Made by a program: the position numbers and the translations under genes. Source: Thermoplasmatales archaeon (GTDB taxonomy: Archaea; Thermoplasmatota; Thermoplasmata; Thermoplasmatales; Thermoplasmataceae). Taken from it: DNA of 64,000 nucleotides. Location of the stretch: positions 23,453 to 87,452 of the forward strand of contig JACWAH010000020.1 in assembly GCA_014874365.1 (NCBI GenBank), given 5' to 3'. Shown one piece after another: positions 17,936-27,397 of this stretch (its first letter is position 1; the number at the start of each line of letters is the position of its first letter). The notes beneath the pieces are model-generated. The model was not told the origin of the DNA. It saw only the letters and a list, made by a program, of their open reading frames with translations, and made no database searches.

Positions 17936-20900
17936 GTGAGGAAGATTTCAGTGAACAAAAAACTGGCAATTTCAGTGCTTATCGTGATAGCATTACTGTT
18001 TGGCTCAATGGCACTGACAACGAACTCTCTGGCTTTCACGCCTGGAACGTCCAATGTCAATCTGGTGCTAAAGTATGATAATAGTACCATTAGTGGAGGA
18101 AACCCATTCTCATTGGCGTCCAGCTCCACTGAAATTACAATCTCCTCTGTTTCTGGCCAGGATGTGAACTCACCTCTTGTGGGGAATTCTGTGTCAACTA
18201 GCCTGCCTTACGGACAGTACAAGATAACCATCCCTGAACTATATACATTCAATGCTGTAGTCAATGGATACATTCTTTCGTCCGCCTATACAGAATACGT
18301 TAACCTGTCTTCCACCCACTATTCACAGAACATAAGCATCCCTGTTGAACTGACAAGCAACACAACCGTAAAGGTATCCGGAATCTCGTCAGGGAATACT
18401 GCTACTGTAAGCTTTAAGACAAATTCAGGCTACACCTTCATCAGCGGTAAAACCGCGAACTTTTCTGTACCTACATTCTACGCCAACTTACCCAATGGGA
18501 TTTCATTCTTTGCGGATGCGGTATATGGCGGGGACCAGCATGTATACACAGAGACTGTCCCGGCTAACAACACAATTGTGATACCGCTTTCAAGCCAATA
18601 TCTGTTTGGAGTGGTCTCTGCAGCTGACGGCGCTCAAATAACCAAGTTGAATGTTGCGGTCCTTAATGAGACAACTCTAAAGTACACTTCACTTTCGTTT
18701 TCTGGTAACACATTTTCTCTTTTCAGTTTAGTGAACGCCTTCTCCAACGTTGTTTTGATAATAGGTTCACCCGGATATGCGTCAGCTCAGATTAGTGTAT
18801 CCACTGCCGGAGAAGTGGCCGTTCCCCCGTTGCAGGCAGAGAATTCTTCCGTATCCACAAATTATGCAGTGAACTATAAACTCGGGGTAGTGTCCGAGAC
18901 TGTTAATTTCAGTTTCCTTAATGGCACAGCAGTACCATTCCTCCCTAACAGTTCAGTGAGTTCATTGTACTGGCAAATGCAACTGGACCACGTTAATCTG
19001 TATACAGTGTTTTCATCGTATCTTCAGACCTATACCAACGCTTCATTCATGATTAATGGATATTCGTATGAAATGAGAGCCGGGTCTATGAGCATTGACA
19101 AACTGGTCATGCCATCTGCAGGGAACCTCTGGAGTCTTACGGCTTCCATAAACGCCACGTACAACAACTCCGCACTGTTAAACAAATCCACCATCACCAG
19201 TGTATCTATATTCAGCACAGCCACTAATTATACCTCTGGGCAGGTCAACTACACATACTCATTCACATATGCAAACACCAGTTTGGCACTTGAATCATCG
19301 AACTACCCTACTACGACCTTCAAGTCCCCGGTTAACATTTCTACACAGTCACAGTCGCACTGGATAAAGCTTAAGTTTACCGCAGTCAAGGGACCAACTT
19401 TCATCGATCAGTATACCAAGCTATACTGGAGTGGCCTTAACTCCTCCAAGTACGTACTTAATACTTCGAGGAACAACACTGCATTTGTGGTTCCGGTAGG
19501 TACTACAGTGTATCTCAATGTCTCAAACGCGTACTATAATCCCGTGACCGGAACGAACGACTATCTGTTGACGAACTTCATGTGGACAATCAACGGAGTT
19601 CCAGTGACAAACTACACTGCAGGGAAGACCTATAACAACTCGTACATGTTCAACACTCAAGGTATGAACTACACTGTTGTTGTCAACGCGACCAGCCCTT
19701 CTAACGGTTCAAACCAGACCACATTCTTCGTGTTTGCTTTCAGTGGCTCAATAACCGTGAATTATTCAGTGAATTACAGCGGGGCAAATCATTTCAACGC
19801 AACGTACAATGGTACTTCACCAACAGTTTCCGTGCCACAGAACGTTATATCCATCTTTTCGGTTTACAACTCGTCCGCCGGCATAGGAAAGTACTTTGTA
19901 CCCCTGTTGTACAAGTGGAACTTTGCAAACTACACCACACAGGCGCCAAATGCAACTTATACATTTAAAAAACCAAACCTTGACAACAGCAGCTACCAGA
20001 CTGCCAATGTCACCATTATGACAGTCACCGGACAAGCCAAGAACATGACGTTCAAGGTTCACGTCAATGATACAACGAAACCAATCGCATACATTAACAT
20101 GTACAACTCCACAAACAAGAGTATCAGCAACCCTGTGGCTGGTCAACTGGTAAACTTCACCGCTTTAAATAGAGGTAATATAGCAAGCAAGAACAGCAGG
20201 GATCAGTATGACAGCAACTTCAGTCACCTTAATTTCAACTGGACTGTGAGATATGGTAACAACGGAACGCTAGCGCCAGTTAATACTTCCAGCTCTATAT
20301 ACACCATAATAAATAGTTCCTCGAACGACCCATTTGATAACGGAACGTGGATTACAATCCGTTTCACTACACTTAACACCATGATCATCTCACTGAACCT
20401 GACAAATAAGTTCACGAACCTTACGAGCTACGCAAACCTTACCCTGACGATTTCTGTAGTCACTCCCAGAATAGTAGTGAATAGCGTTGACATCCCAGGC
20501 GGGTTAACACAAAACGTGCAAACAACCATTTACGTTAATGTTAGCAACCAGGGAACTGTTACCGCCAATGGTTTCTACCTTCTAATCTGGGCCAATGGAA
20601 AGGTTGTAGCTGATCAGAACTACACCAGGCAACTTAAGGTCCACTCGTACGCCAACGTATCTCTGAACTGGACTCCAAGCCAGACAGGATCAGTGTCGGT
20701 AACAATCGTGGGAAGCAACACATCCGAGGACGCATCTGGAGCAGGTTTCTTCGCGACAATAGGAGGAATTACACAAACGGTCAGCATCAGTCCCCCCTCT
20801 TACGTTACGCCTCTAATAATTATTGGAGTGATACTTGTGATTGTAGTTGTTGGTTACGTCTACTACAAACTGTCAACTGGAGGACTCAGAAAGAAATCTT

Positions 20901-20965
20901 CCTCTTCAGACAAGCTTTCACTTCTGGAACAGAAGAAACTGCAGGAGAAGAAAGGAAACAAATAA
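17936..20965 (+). CDS. Very large cell-surface protein with C-terminal membrane anchor
   Basis: A 1009-aa secreted protein: signal-like segment (KLAISVLIVIALLFGSMAL), about 900 extracellular residues very rich in Asn, Ser, Thr and Tyr with dozens of NxS/T sequons, then a CARDB-like domain (NVQTTIYVNVSNQGTVTANGF), a membrane helix (VTPLIIIGVILVIVVVGYVYY) and a Lys-rich cytoplasmic tail. It may be a cell-envelope glycoprotein or adhesin; no catalytic motif is seen. I chose the GTG at 17936 because a box TTTATATC (about 17905) lies some 27 bp upstream. The TTG at 17888 would precede the promoter. Confidence 0.78.
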   Translation: MRKISVNKKLAISVLIVIALLFGSMALTTNSLAFTPGTSNVNLVLKYDNSTISGGNPFSLASSSTEITISSVSGQDVNSPLVGNSVSTSLPYGQYKITIPELYTFNAVVNGYILSSAYTEYVNLSSTHYSQNISIPVELTSNTTVKVSGISSGNTATVSFKTNSGYTFISGKTANFSVPTFYANLPNGISFFADAVYGGDQHVYTETVPANNTIVIPLSSQYLFGVVSAADGAQITKLNVAVLNETTLKYTSLSFSGNTFSLFSLVNAFSNVVLIIGSPGYASAQISVSTAGEVAVPPLQAENSSVSTNYAVNYKLGVVSETVNFSFLNGTAVPFLPNSSVSSLYWQMQLDHVNLYTVFSSYLQTYTNASFMINGYSYEMRAGSMSIDKLVMPSAGNLWSLTASINATYNNSALLNKSTITSVSIFSTATNYTSGQVNYTYSFTYANTSLALESSNYPTTTFKSPVNISTQSQSHWIKLKFTAVKGPTFIDQYTKLYWSGLNSSKYVLNTSRNNTAFVVPVGTTVYLNVSNAYYNPVTGTNDYLLTNFMWTINGVPVTNYTAGKTYNNSYMFNTQGMNYTVVVNATSPSNGSNQTTFFVFAFSGSITVNYSVNYSGANHFNATYNGTSPTVSVPQNVISIFSVYNSSAGIGKYFVPLLYKWNFANYTTQAPNATYTFKKPNLDNSSYQTANVTIMTVTGQAKNMTFKVHVNDTTKPIAYINMYNSTNKSISNPVAGQLVNFTALNRGNIASKNSRDQYDSNFSHLNFNWTVRYGNNGTLAPVNTSSSIYTIINSSSNDPFDNGTWITIRFTTLNTMIISLNLTNKFTNLTSYANLTLTISVVTPRIVVNSVDIPGGLTQNVQTTIYVNVSNQGTVTANGFYLLIWANGKVVADQNYTRQLKVHSYANVSLNWTPSQTGSVSVTIVGSNTSEDASGAGFFATIGGITQTVSISPPSYVTPLIIIGVILVIVVVGYVYYKLSTGGLRKKSSSSDKLSLLEQKKLQEKKGNK

Positions 20966-21001
20966 TAACGAGCGTACCTGTTTAAACTTTCAACTTTTTC
21001 A

Positions 21002-21041
21002 TTTTGACGGCAAGATTCCGTCAAAAACCTTTTTATTTAAT
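21002..21041 (+). promoter_or_regulatory. Inverted repeat beside the TATA box of the Ada-type gene
   Basis: A perfect 9-bp inverted repeat, TTTTGACGG (21002-21010) and CCGTCAAAA (21018-21026) with a 7-nt spacer, directly abuts a TATA-like box (CTTTTTATTTAAT, 21029-21041) that would drive the Ada-type gene at 21068. It could be an operator. Because it is followed by T5, it could also be a hairpin terminator of the surface-protein gene ending at 20965. Confidence 0.6.
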
Positions 21042-21067
21042 CCAGATAGGGCAAAAGGTCAGGATAA

Positions 21068-22162
21068 ATGACCGGAAATGGAATCGGCCAAAAGGCTGAA
21101 CTAGAAAGTTCTACTGAAATATACATTCAGGCTCTGATGAGGCGTGACTCATCTTACGATGGCAAGTTCGTCTTTGCCAACAGAAGGTTAAAGACCTATA
21201 GCAATCCTTCATGCCCGGCAAGAAGACCTGCGAGAGGCAACATCATTATTTTCATGACTACGGAAGAGGCGGAGAAGAATGGTTACAGGGAATGCAAAAG
21301 GTGCTTGCCAAAATCTGAGAATAAATTCAAAAGAAAAAAAGAAAAGATAGAGGAAATTTGCAACTACATCCGCCAGAATTATAATGGAAAAATAAGCCTG
21401 GAATCCCTGGGCAAAACTTTTGGGATGAGTCCTTACACACTTCAGAAGGAATTCAAAAAAACCATCGGAATTTCACCCAGAAAATACCTGGAAGAAACCA
21501 GGATCGCGCATCTAAAACTCAAGCTCAGGGATGGGGATTCCATTCCCTCGGCAATCCATGGTGTTGGTTATAGTTCCCAGAGCTGGTTGTACGAAAACCC
21601 AGGTTTAAAACTCGGTATCTCTCCATCAACCTACAGGAAAGGAGGAAAGGGAGTGAGAATTAGGTATTTAACAGGGGACACATTCCTGGGAAGACTGATT
21701 GTCGCGTTTACTGAAACAGGCATATGTTCTGTGAGCGTGGCAGATACAGAAGAGGAACTACTGGATTTCTTGAAAAAAGAGTTTCCAAACGCCCATCTCG
21801 AAAAATCGGAGGACAGAGAGAATTACGTTCAGGGAGTGAACGAATACCTGACAGGCAGGAAAATTGACTTTCCACTGGATATATTGGGAGGCACGGAATT
21901 TCAGAGGAGGGTTTGGGCAGCGTTGACCAGTATTCCTTACGGTTCCACCGCAAGTTACAGTGATGTGGCAGAAGCAATTGGAAACCCAAAGGCAGTCAGG
22001 GCAGTGGCCGGAGCCTGTGCCAGTAATCCCGTCCCCCTCATTATCCCATGCCATAGGGTCGTAAGGAAAAGCGGAGATCCGGGAGGTTATGGGCTGGGAA
22101 TAGACAGAAAGATTAAGCTCCTCGAAGTTGAGTCTAAAAATACCTCAAAGGATCTAATTTGA
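21068..22162 (+). CDS. Ada-type protein: zinc domain, AraC HTH and O6-alkylguanine-DNA methyltransferase
   Basis: This 364-aa protein has the full bacterial Ada layout. The Ada zinc domain (residues about 25-80) is followed by an AraC-type double HTH (about 95-190; SLESLGKTFGMSPYTLQKEF) and an O6-methylguanine methyltransferase domain with acceptor C328 in IPCHRVV. Of the four zinc-domain cysteines, C49, C76 and C79 are kept at the spacing of E. coli C42, C69 and C72. The position equal to acceptor C38 is Ser45 (TYSNPSC, codon AGC at 21200). It should therefore repair O6-alkylguanine but probably not methylphosphotriesters. The family is unusual in archaea, suggesting transfer from bacteria. 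Confidence 0.9.
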   Translation: MTGNGIGQKAELESSTEIYIQALMRRDSSYDGKFVFANRRLKTYSNPSCPARRPARGNIIIFMTTEEAEKNGYRECKRCLPKSENKFKRKKEKIEEICNYIRQNYNGKISLESLGKTFGMSPYTLQKEFKKTIGISPRKYLEETRIAHLKLKLRDGDSIPSAIHGVGYSSQSWLYENPGLKLGISPSTYRKGGKGVRIRYLTGDTFLGRLIVAFTETGICSVSVADTEEELLDFLKKEFPNAHLEKSEDRENYVQGVNEYLTGRKIDFPLDILGGTEFQRRVWAALTSIPYGSTASYSDVAEAIGNPKAVRAVAGACASNPVPLIIPCHRVVRKSGDPGGYGLGIDRKIKLLEVESKNTSKDLI

Positions 22163-23439
22163 CCGATACCGAATTAAGACGGGTGATCAGGCTGCCTCAT
22201 GCCATAGCTATATACATGGCTTCCGTGCTTGGAGCGGGCATACTGATCACTCCTGGTCTCTCAGCACAGGTCGCAGGGCAGGCTTCTATTTTAGCATGGA
22301 TCCTTCTCTCGGCCCTGAGCTACCCGTTCGCATACACATTTGCGAAGATGGCAACCATGAATCCCCAATCAGGAGGCATATATTCCTTTTCAAGGCAGGC
22401 ATTTGGAAAATACACAAGCAATTCCATTGGATGGTTGTTCATGGCCTGGTTCATGTTCGGCGCGCCGGCAAACGCAATAGCAGCAGGTTACTACCTATCC
22501 TATTCAATTCCCATGACGCGAATAGACGTATTTCTGTTTGCAGGGACCCTCATAGCGTTAGCATCCTTGATCAACTATCTGGGAATGAAGTTCAGCGCAC
22601 GCGTTCAGATACTGGTTATAGTGTCAATCGTAGTGGTGTTAATAATCGCCATAGGCGCTTCCCTGCCTACATTGAATACAGGCAGTTTTGTGCCTCTTAT
22701 CCCCGGTGGGAATCTTTATCCTATTGGCGTCGCATCTGCACTTATAATATGGGCCTTTTTTGGGTATGAAAACGTACCAAACCTTGCTGGCGAAATAGAA
22801 GATCCAGAGAAAGTTCTTCGGCGTGCGGTCCTGTTCAGCGTTGTCATAATCGGGATACTCTACGTGTCTGTTTCAATAGTGATAGTGGGTACTGGGGCTT
22901 ACAAAGTTGGCGGGGGCATTGTGCCGTTTGAGGTTTTGATGTCAAATTTCCTTGGCAAATATGGAATGTTTGCAACGTCGATAATCGCCGTTGTTGCGGT
23001 TTTCAGCACAGCTAACGCATACATTGCAGGGATGAGCCGGGTCATATACTCAGTTTCAAAATCCAACGGAATGCCGTCTCTGCTTTCGAATCTTCACCCG
23101 GTCTCCAACGTACCTTACAAAGCTATAACGCTGATGGCACTCCTTGGCTTGTTAAACCTCTTTTTCTATTTCATATTTAACGTAAACCTGGTTACTGCAT
23201 TCCTTATGGTGAGCGGAATAGGAGGGACGGTTTACGTCGTGGGCTCGGCAGCCGGAATAAGATTGCTGAAGGTTACCGGGTGGAAGAAATTTCTTCCCTG
23301 GATCTCTCTTATCACTTCAATCGTTATACTGTCATTCATAAACTATCTCCTGATTTTGACGTTAGTAGTTGTAGTCCTGTCAATATTTTACACCAGGTTG
23401 TTCGGCGGATCAAAAGACCCTGGTGCAAATCCAGGATAA
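22159..23439 (+). CDS. APC-superfamily amino acid permease
   Basis: This 426-aa membrane protein has about twelve hydrophobic segments. Its N-terminal GAGILITPGL is the helix-1 motif of amino acid/polyamine/organocation transporters, and PQSGGIYSFSRQAFGK follows helix 2. It would import or exchange an amino acid by proton symport. The TTG start overlaps the stop of the Ada-type gene (TTGA), so the two are probably co-transcribed, an odd pairing for a repair protein. The substrate is unknown. Confidence 0.88.
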   Translation: MTDTELRRVIRLPHAIAIYMASVLGAGILITPGLSAQVAGQASILAWILLSALSYPFAYTFAKMATMNPQSGGIYSFSRQAFGKYTSNSIGWLFMAWFMFGAPANAIAAGYYLSYSIPMTRIDVFLFAGTLIALASLINYLGMKFSARVQILVIVSIVVVLIIAIGASLPTLNTGSFVPLIPGGNLYPIGVASALIIWAFFGYENVPNLAGEIEDPEKVLRRAVLFSVVIIGILYVSVSIVIVGTGAYKVGGGIVPFEVLMSNFLGKYGMFATSIIAVVAVFSTANAYIAGMSRVIYSVSKSNGMPSLLSNLHPVSNVPYKAITLMALLGLLNLFFYFIFNVNLVTAFLMVSGIGGTVYVVGSAAGIRLLKVTGWKKFLPWISLITSIVILSFINYLLILTLVVVVLSIFYTRLFGGSKDPGANPG

Positions 23440-23480
23440 ATCCCTTCATCGTTATTTTTGCTCAAGGATGGAAAACGTCT

Positions 23481-25127
23481 CTACATTCTTTCCAGCATAT
23501 TAATGCCCAACATGCCTGCAGCATCTTTGATTATGGTTCTGTACATCTCCACGATTCTTCTGCGCGTGCCTCTTATATCGTCCTCTGCAACATTAACCTG
23601 GCATGAGGAATAAAAATCGTTAAACGTCTTTGTCAGGGCCAGGGCGTAGGAAGCAATCAAGTCCGGCCTCTTTGAATTCATTGACTTTTCTATGAAATCC
23701 GGGAAGAGGTACATGTTCCATAGCAGGGCCTTTTCCTCCTTGCCATAGCTGCTTTTTCTTTTCTCAGATGGTTCTCCCTTCTCGAGTATGGAAGATGATC
23801 TGGCATAAGAGTACATAATGAAAGGAGCAGAATCTCCCTCAGTGTTAAGCGCTTCTCCCCACCTGAATACAATTGCCTTCTGTGGATTTACCCTGACAAC
23901 GTTAAAACGGATCGAAGCGACGGCCACCTCCTTTGCAATTTTCTCCCTTGTCTTTTCATCATAATCGTTTCCTTTTTCAGATACAATCCTGGACGCTTCT
24001 TCAAGCCCTTTTTTAATGAGCTCTTCCACAGTGATAATATTGCCCTGCCTCGTTGAAAGCTTGGAACCTTCAAGCGAAATGAAAGAGTAAATCAGAAACT
24101 CAAATCTCTTATCAAGTTCCATTAGGTCCGGAAGCACGTAACCAAGAGTCTTTGCGTAATCTCTGTGATCCTCGCCAAGCACGTCCACAATTACGTCAAA
24201 GTGTTCAGTCTTGAAAAGGTGATACGCGAGGTCCCTTACCAGGTAGAGCTTTGTGCCGTCAGACCTCACGAGATACTCTTTCTTTCCCCATGGCATTTCC
24301 AGGAATTTTGCCTTTTTTTCCTCCTTTATATGGGTCCCAAGCCTTTCAAAAACTTCCACAAGCTCCTCAGATTGAAGGAAACCCGATTCCCAGATGTAAT
24401 CCTCTATATTTACGTGGAGCTGTCCGAGCGTTTCCTTGATGTTTTTCAAGACTACCGAACATGCTCCTTTTATCTCTTCGAGCAACTTTACATCGGGCAG
24501 CTCGTATCTCTTCAGCAGCGGCCCAATCACTGCAGTCTCACCCCCAAGTTCTTCCATATGCCTGTATATCTCCTGATAACCATGCAGCAGGTTCTCCACT
24601 GTCAGCTCACAACCCTTGCAGTACCTGACAAATCCTTCGTACAGCGCCATGACCTGCTTTCCGGAGTCATTAACAAAATAATGGGTCGACACCCTGTAAC
24701 CATACCTTGCAAAAATTCTCGCTACAGAGTCACCAATGATTGAGTTCCTTATCCTGCCAACATGAATTGGCCCGGTAGGGTTCGCACTAGTATGTTCAAC
24801 AACAACCCTCTCCGGGTCCTGAAATGTCTCCGGGTACATTCCGACGCCCGAAATGGCGTCGTCGATTATTGAATAAAGCTTTTCCGCTTTTACCTTTATG
24901 TTCAGATACCCCCCGGTTGAAGAGCACTCTTCAACGAAATCCAGTTTTGCAATAGCGTCGGAAAGCGCTGTAATATCCGAAACAGGGTGATCCTTGAACT
25001 TGAAAGTCTTGACCACGAAATCTGCGAAACCCCTTGAGTCAATCTCAATATCTGTCTTCTCAATTTTTAGCTTAAGACCGGAAGTGGAGGTTGCTATTCT
25101 CTTCCCAAGGTCGTCGTAGATCAGCAT
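23481..25127 (-). CDS. argS: Arginyl-tRNA synthetase
   Basis: Class I synthetase (548 aa) charging tRNA-Arg. The HIGH-type motif appears as ANPTGPIHVGRIRNS and the KMSKS-type motif as KLSTRQGN. The N-terminal Add-1-like domain (about 1-90) and the C-terminal DALR anticodon-binding domain (about 430-548, ending AAGMLGINML) are in place. The length is normal. An AT-rich box on the minus strand around 25157 puts the ATG within a few bases of the predicted transcript start. tRNA-Arg(UCU), one of its substrates, is encoded at 48849. Confidence 0.95.
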   Translation of the reverse strand: MLIYDDLGKRIATSTSGLKLKIEKTDIEIDSRGFADFVVKTFKFKDHPVSDITALSDAIAKLDFVEECSSTGGYLNIKVKAEKLYSIIDDAISGVGMYPETFQDPERVVVEHTSANPTGPIHVGRIRNSIIGDSVARIFARYGYRVSTHYFVNDSGKQVMALYEGFVRYCKGCELTVENLLHGYQEIYRHMEELGGETAVIGPLLKRYELPDVKLLEEIKGACSVVLKNIKETLGQLHVNIEDYIWESGFLQSEELVEVFERLGTHIKEEKKAKFLEMPWGKKEYLVRSDGTKLYLVRDLAYHLFKTEHFDVIVDVLGEDHRDYAKTLGYVLPDLMELDKRFEFLIYSFISLEGSKLSTRQGNIITVEELIKKGLEEASRIVSEKGNDYDEKTREKIAKEVAVASIRFNVVRVNPQKAIVFRWGEALNTEGDSAPFIMYSYARSSSILEKGEPSEKRKSSYGKEEKALLWNMYLFPDFIEKSMNSKRPDLIASYALALTKTFNDFYSSCQVNVAEDDIRGTRRRIVEMYRTIIKDAAGMLGINMLERM

Positions 25128-25313
25128 TCGAATCTCTTATAGGTGCTCGTGATTTAATTTTTGTGAGATGGGGGTGAAAGTGCGCCTCTCAGTAAAAAGC
25201 ATAATGATGCGCATTTTGCCAACTGGCTGGCAGAACAGATGAAGACTGGGCTGCAACTTGCTCCATGCAGGCCTGTGTCCGTAAAGGCGGGTGGTTTAGA
25301 ACGGAGGACAAAG

Positions 25314-26573
25314 CTAGCATGCACCCGGTTCGCATCCCAGGCGTTTCAATGAAGGCATAAAACCGGGAAAACTCTTCGAAATCCTCTCCAGATTGTTGTT
25401 TATGACAGGACTGCCAGAGCATATGGAGGCAATGACCCCAGCCATTACCGATCGATGCTCAGTGAAGCTTACTTCATGTGAAGCCACCGGATTCTCAGGC
25501 GGAATGATGGTTATTGTATTTTCACTCAGGCTTGCTTCTCCGCCAAAAGCGGCTACAAGTTCCTGTATTGATTCAATCCTGTCAGCTTCCTTGTATCTCA
25601 GCCTGGAAACCCCATGGATTAAAGTCTTACCGGATGAAAAAATAGCTGCAACTGCAAGTGGCAGTGCAAGATCCGGGCAGGAGTCGACATCAAAGTCTCC
25701 CCCATTCAGGCTGGACTTTCTCGCCGTTATCGAATCACCATTGACCGTGATATCAGCCCCCGAATCCTTCAAAAAATCCACCATTCTTTTGTCAGGCTGC
25801 AGGCTGTTTTTTTGCAGTCCTTTCAGAACTATCCCATCTTCCGAACAGAGAGATCCAAGAACCATGAAATATGATGCAGATGAAAAATCACCCTCAAGCC
25901 TGCAGGTCAGGCTTTCAACAGGATTGAACGACTCAATGGAGTAGGAACTCCCCTCTTCCTTAACTGCATAACCGTACATCTTCAACGTTTCCAGCGTTAT
26001 GTCCACGTATCCGGCAGACGATAATCCGTCAACAACGGATACAGTCGAACCAAAATCGTTCATGATGGCTTTCATTACAATAAGCGAGGAGATAAATTGC
26101 GAGCTCACCCTTCCAGCAATTTCAACAGGACCACCTCTGGCGTGGGTTGCATTCATGAGGTAACCTTTGCTCTGTGGTGTGAAACTGGCTCCCATTGAAG
26201 TGAGAACTTCCATCAGTTCTGCATGCTTTCTCTTCATCAGAGACTCAGAAAGGCGGAAGTTTACAAGTTCCTTCTTTCCCGCCAGTCCACCAATAGCCAA
26301 CCTGAAAAGTGTAGCGGATTCTCCAACAAAGATCTCCTTTGGAGACCTGTAAGTGCCACTTATCATGCAATTATGGCTGGAGTTAGTTGTCGACATTCCG
26401 CATTGAGAAGCAACTGATATGGCCCTCAACTCATCTCCAGAATACGAGATATTCTCAAGCGTAAGTGGTATTGAAAGCAGGGTAGAAAGCAAGACCAGGC
26501 GCTGGGAAAAGCTCTTTGAACCAGGGATCTCGATGACTCCCGCAGGACTCGTGCAATTAAAAGTTGCTCTCAT
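25314..26573 (-). CDS. aroA: 3-phosphoshikimate 1-carboxyvinyltransferase (EPSP synthase)
   Basis: This 419-aa enzyme transfers enolpyruvate from PEP to shikimate 3-phosphate. Visible are the N-terminal PGSKSFSQR, the GESATLFRLA segment (family GxxGTxxRF/GNSGTTLR region), VSSQFISSLI, and LRYKEADRI near the C-terminus, all family signatures. I chose ATG 26573 because it overlaps the aroK stop as ATGA; the longer frame to 26654 would run back into aroK. It is the last gene of aroB-aroE-aroK-aroA. Confidence 0.95.
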   Translation of the reverse strand: MRATFNCTSPAGVIEIPGSKSFSQRLVLLSTLLSIPLTLENISYSGDELRAISVASQCGMSTTNSSHNCMISGTYRSPKEIFVGESATLFRLAIGGLAGKKELVNFRLSESLMKRKHAELMEVLTSMGASFTPQSKGYLMNATHARGGPVEIAGRVSSQFISSLIVMKAIMNDFGSTVSVVDGLSSAGYVDITLETLKMYGYAVKEEGSSYSIESFNPVESLTCRLEGDFSSASYFMVLGSLCSEDGIVLKGLQKNSLQPDKRMVDFLKDSGADITVNGDSITARKSSLNGGDFDVDSCPDLALPLAVAAIFSSGKTLIHGVSRLRYKEADRIESIQELVAAFGGEASLSENTITIIPPENPVASHEVSFTEHRSVMAGVIASICSGSPVINNNLERISKSFPGFMPSLKRLGCEPGAC

Positions 26574-27397
26574 TCTACCCCCTGTATGGGATCGTTTGAT
26601 GTCCTTGTCAATATGGTCATGATATTTTTCTGTTTTGAAAGAGTACTCGCGCACTCCCTCATTTCTATGGTATTCTTGAATACTGCAAATATTGCAGGAC
26701 CCTTTCCTGACTGGGAAACTGAAAGAGGATGAAAACCCTTGATTAAGTCGATGAGGTCATTCCGAATGCCAGTCTTCCTCGAAATGATCTGGCCATTCAG
26801 GGCTGCAACAGGGAGAAAACTCCCTTTCTTTACCCGTTCAACAAGAGTCTCAATCTCTGCGGCTGCCTCCTCCGGAAAGGAGTCTTTCAAAGCGTACGAG
26901 CTTCTTTGCTGATTTGCATCATACGCAATTAGAATGGGCATTACAGGAATCTCCTTCCTCAGCAGCAATCTGTTCTCTTTGTTATCTGCCAGAGCAAGGC
27001 CACCAAAGTAAGCAGCAGAAAGGTCATCATACGCCCCTGTGGCCGAAAGTTTCATCTCCCTGGAAACCTGAGCAGCAGCCGCGAGTTTTTCCTCGTCAGC
27101 CAGTCTTGATCCGTTTTCGATACAAAGGAGTTCAATAACGCCAATCGCAAGTGCACTGCTGCTCTTCAGGCCCTGTCCACGTGGTATCCTGCTATGGACA
27201 TTGATTTCAGGTTTGATCTTGAAATTGAACCTCTTTGCATACCATTCAGTCATCTCATGTAAAACTGGATCTGGATCTTCCGCTTCCCGGGTAGTCATCA
27301 GGCGCATCGGAAGATCTATGGACACGGCAGCGCCTATGCCGTTTATGAAAGCAGATATGACACTGATCCCTCCATTTACAGTAACAATCGACATCAT
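26570..27397 (-). CDS. aroK: Archaeal shikimate kinase (GHMP kinase family)
   Basis: This 275-aa protein phosphorylates shikimate at the 3-OH using ATP. It belongs to the GHMP kinase superfamily rather than the bacterial P-loop AroK; the ATP-binding motif PRGQGLKSSSALA is clear. Its place between aroE and aroA confirms the role. The ATG at 27397 abuts the aroE stop and is preceded by GAGGTGA, a good ribosome binding site. ATG 27394 is an equally possible start. Confidence 0.94.
   Translation of the reverse strand: MMSIVTVNGGISVISAFINGIGAAVSIDLPMRLMTTREAEDPDPVLHEMTEWYAKRFNFKIKPEINVHSRIPRGQGLKSSSALAIGVIELLCIENGSRLADEEKLAAAAQVSREMKLSATGAYDDLSAAYFGGLALADNKENRLLLRKEIPVMPILIAYDANQQRSSYALKDSFPEEAAAEIETLVERVKKGSFLPVAALNGQIISRKTGIRNDLIDLIKGFHPLSVSQSGKGPAIFAVFKNTIEMRECASTLSKQKNIMTILTRTSNDPIQGVE

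Noticed and set aside
25128..25313. Possible small RNA between argS and aroA (TGATG and CTGG-like boxes)
   Set aside because: No proper C/D or H/ACA arrangement or conserved stem could be drawn; it is simply treated as intergenic with the argS promoter.
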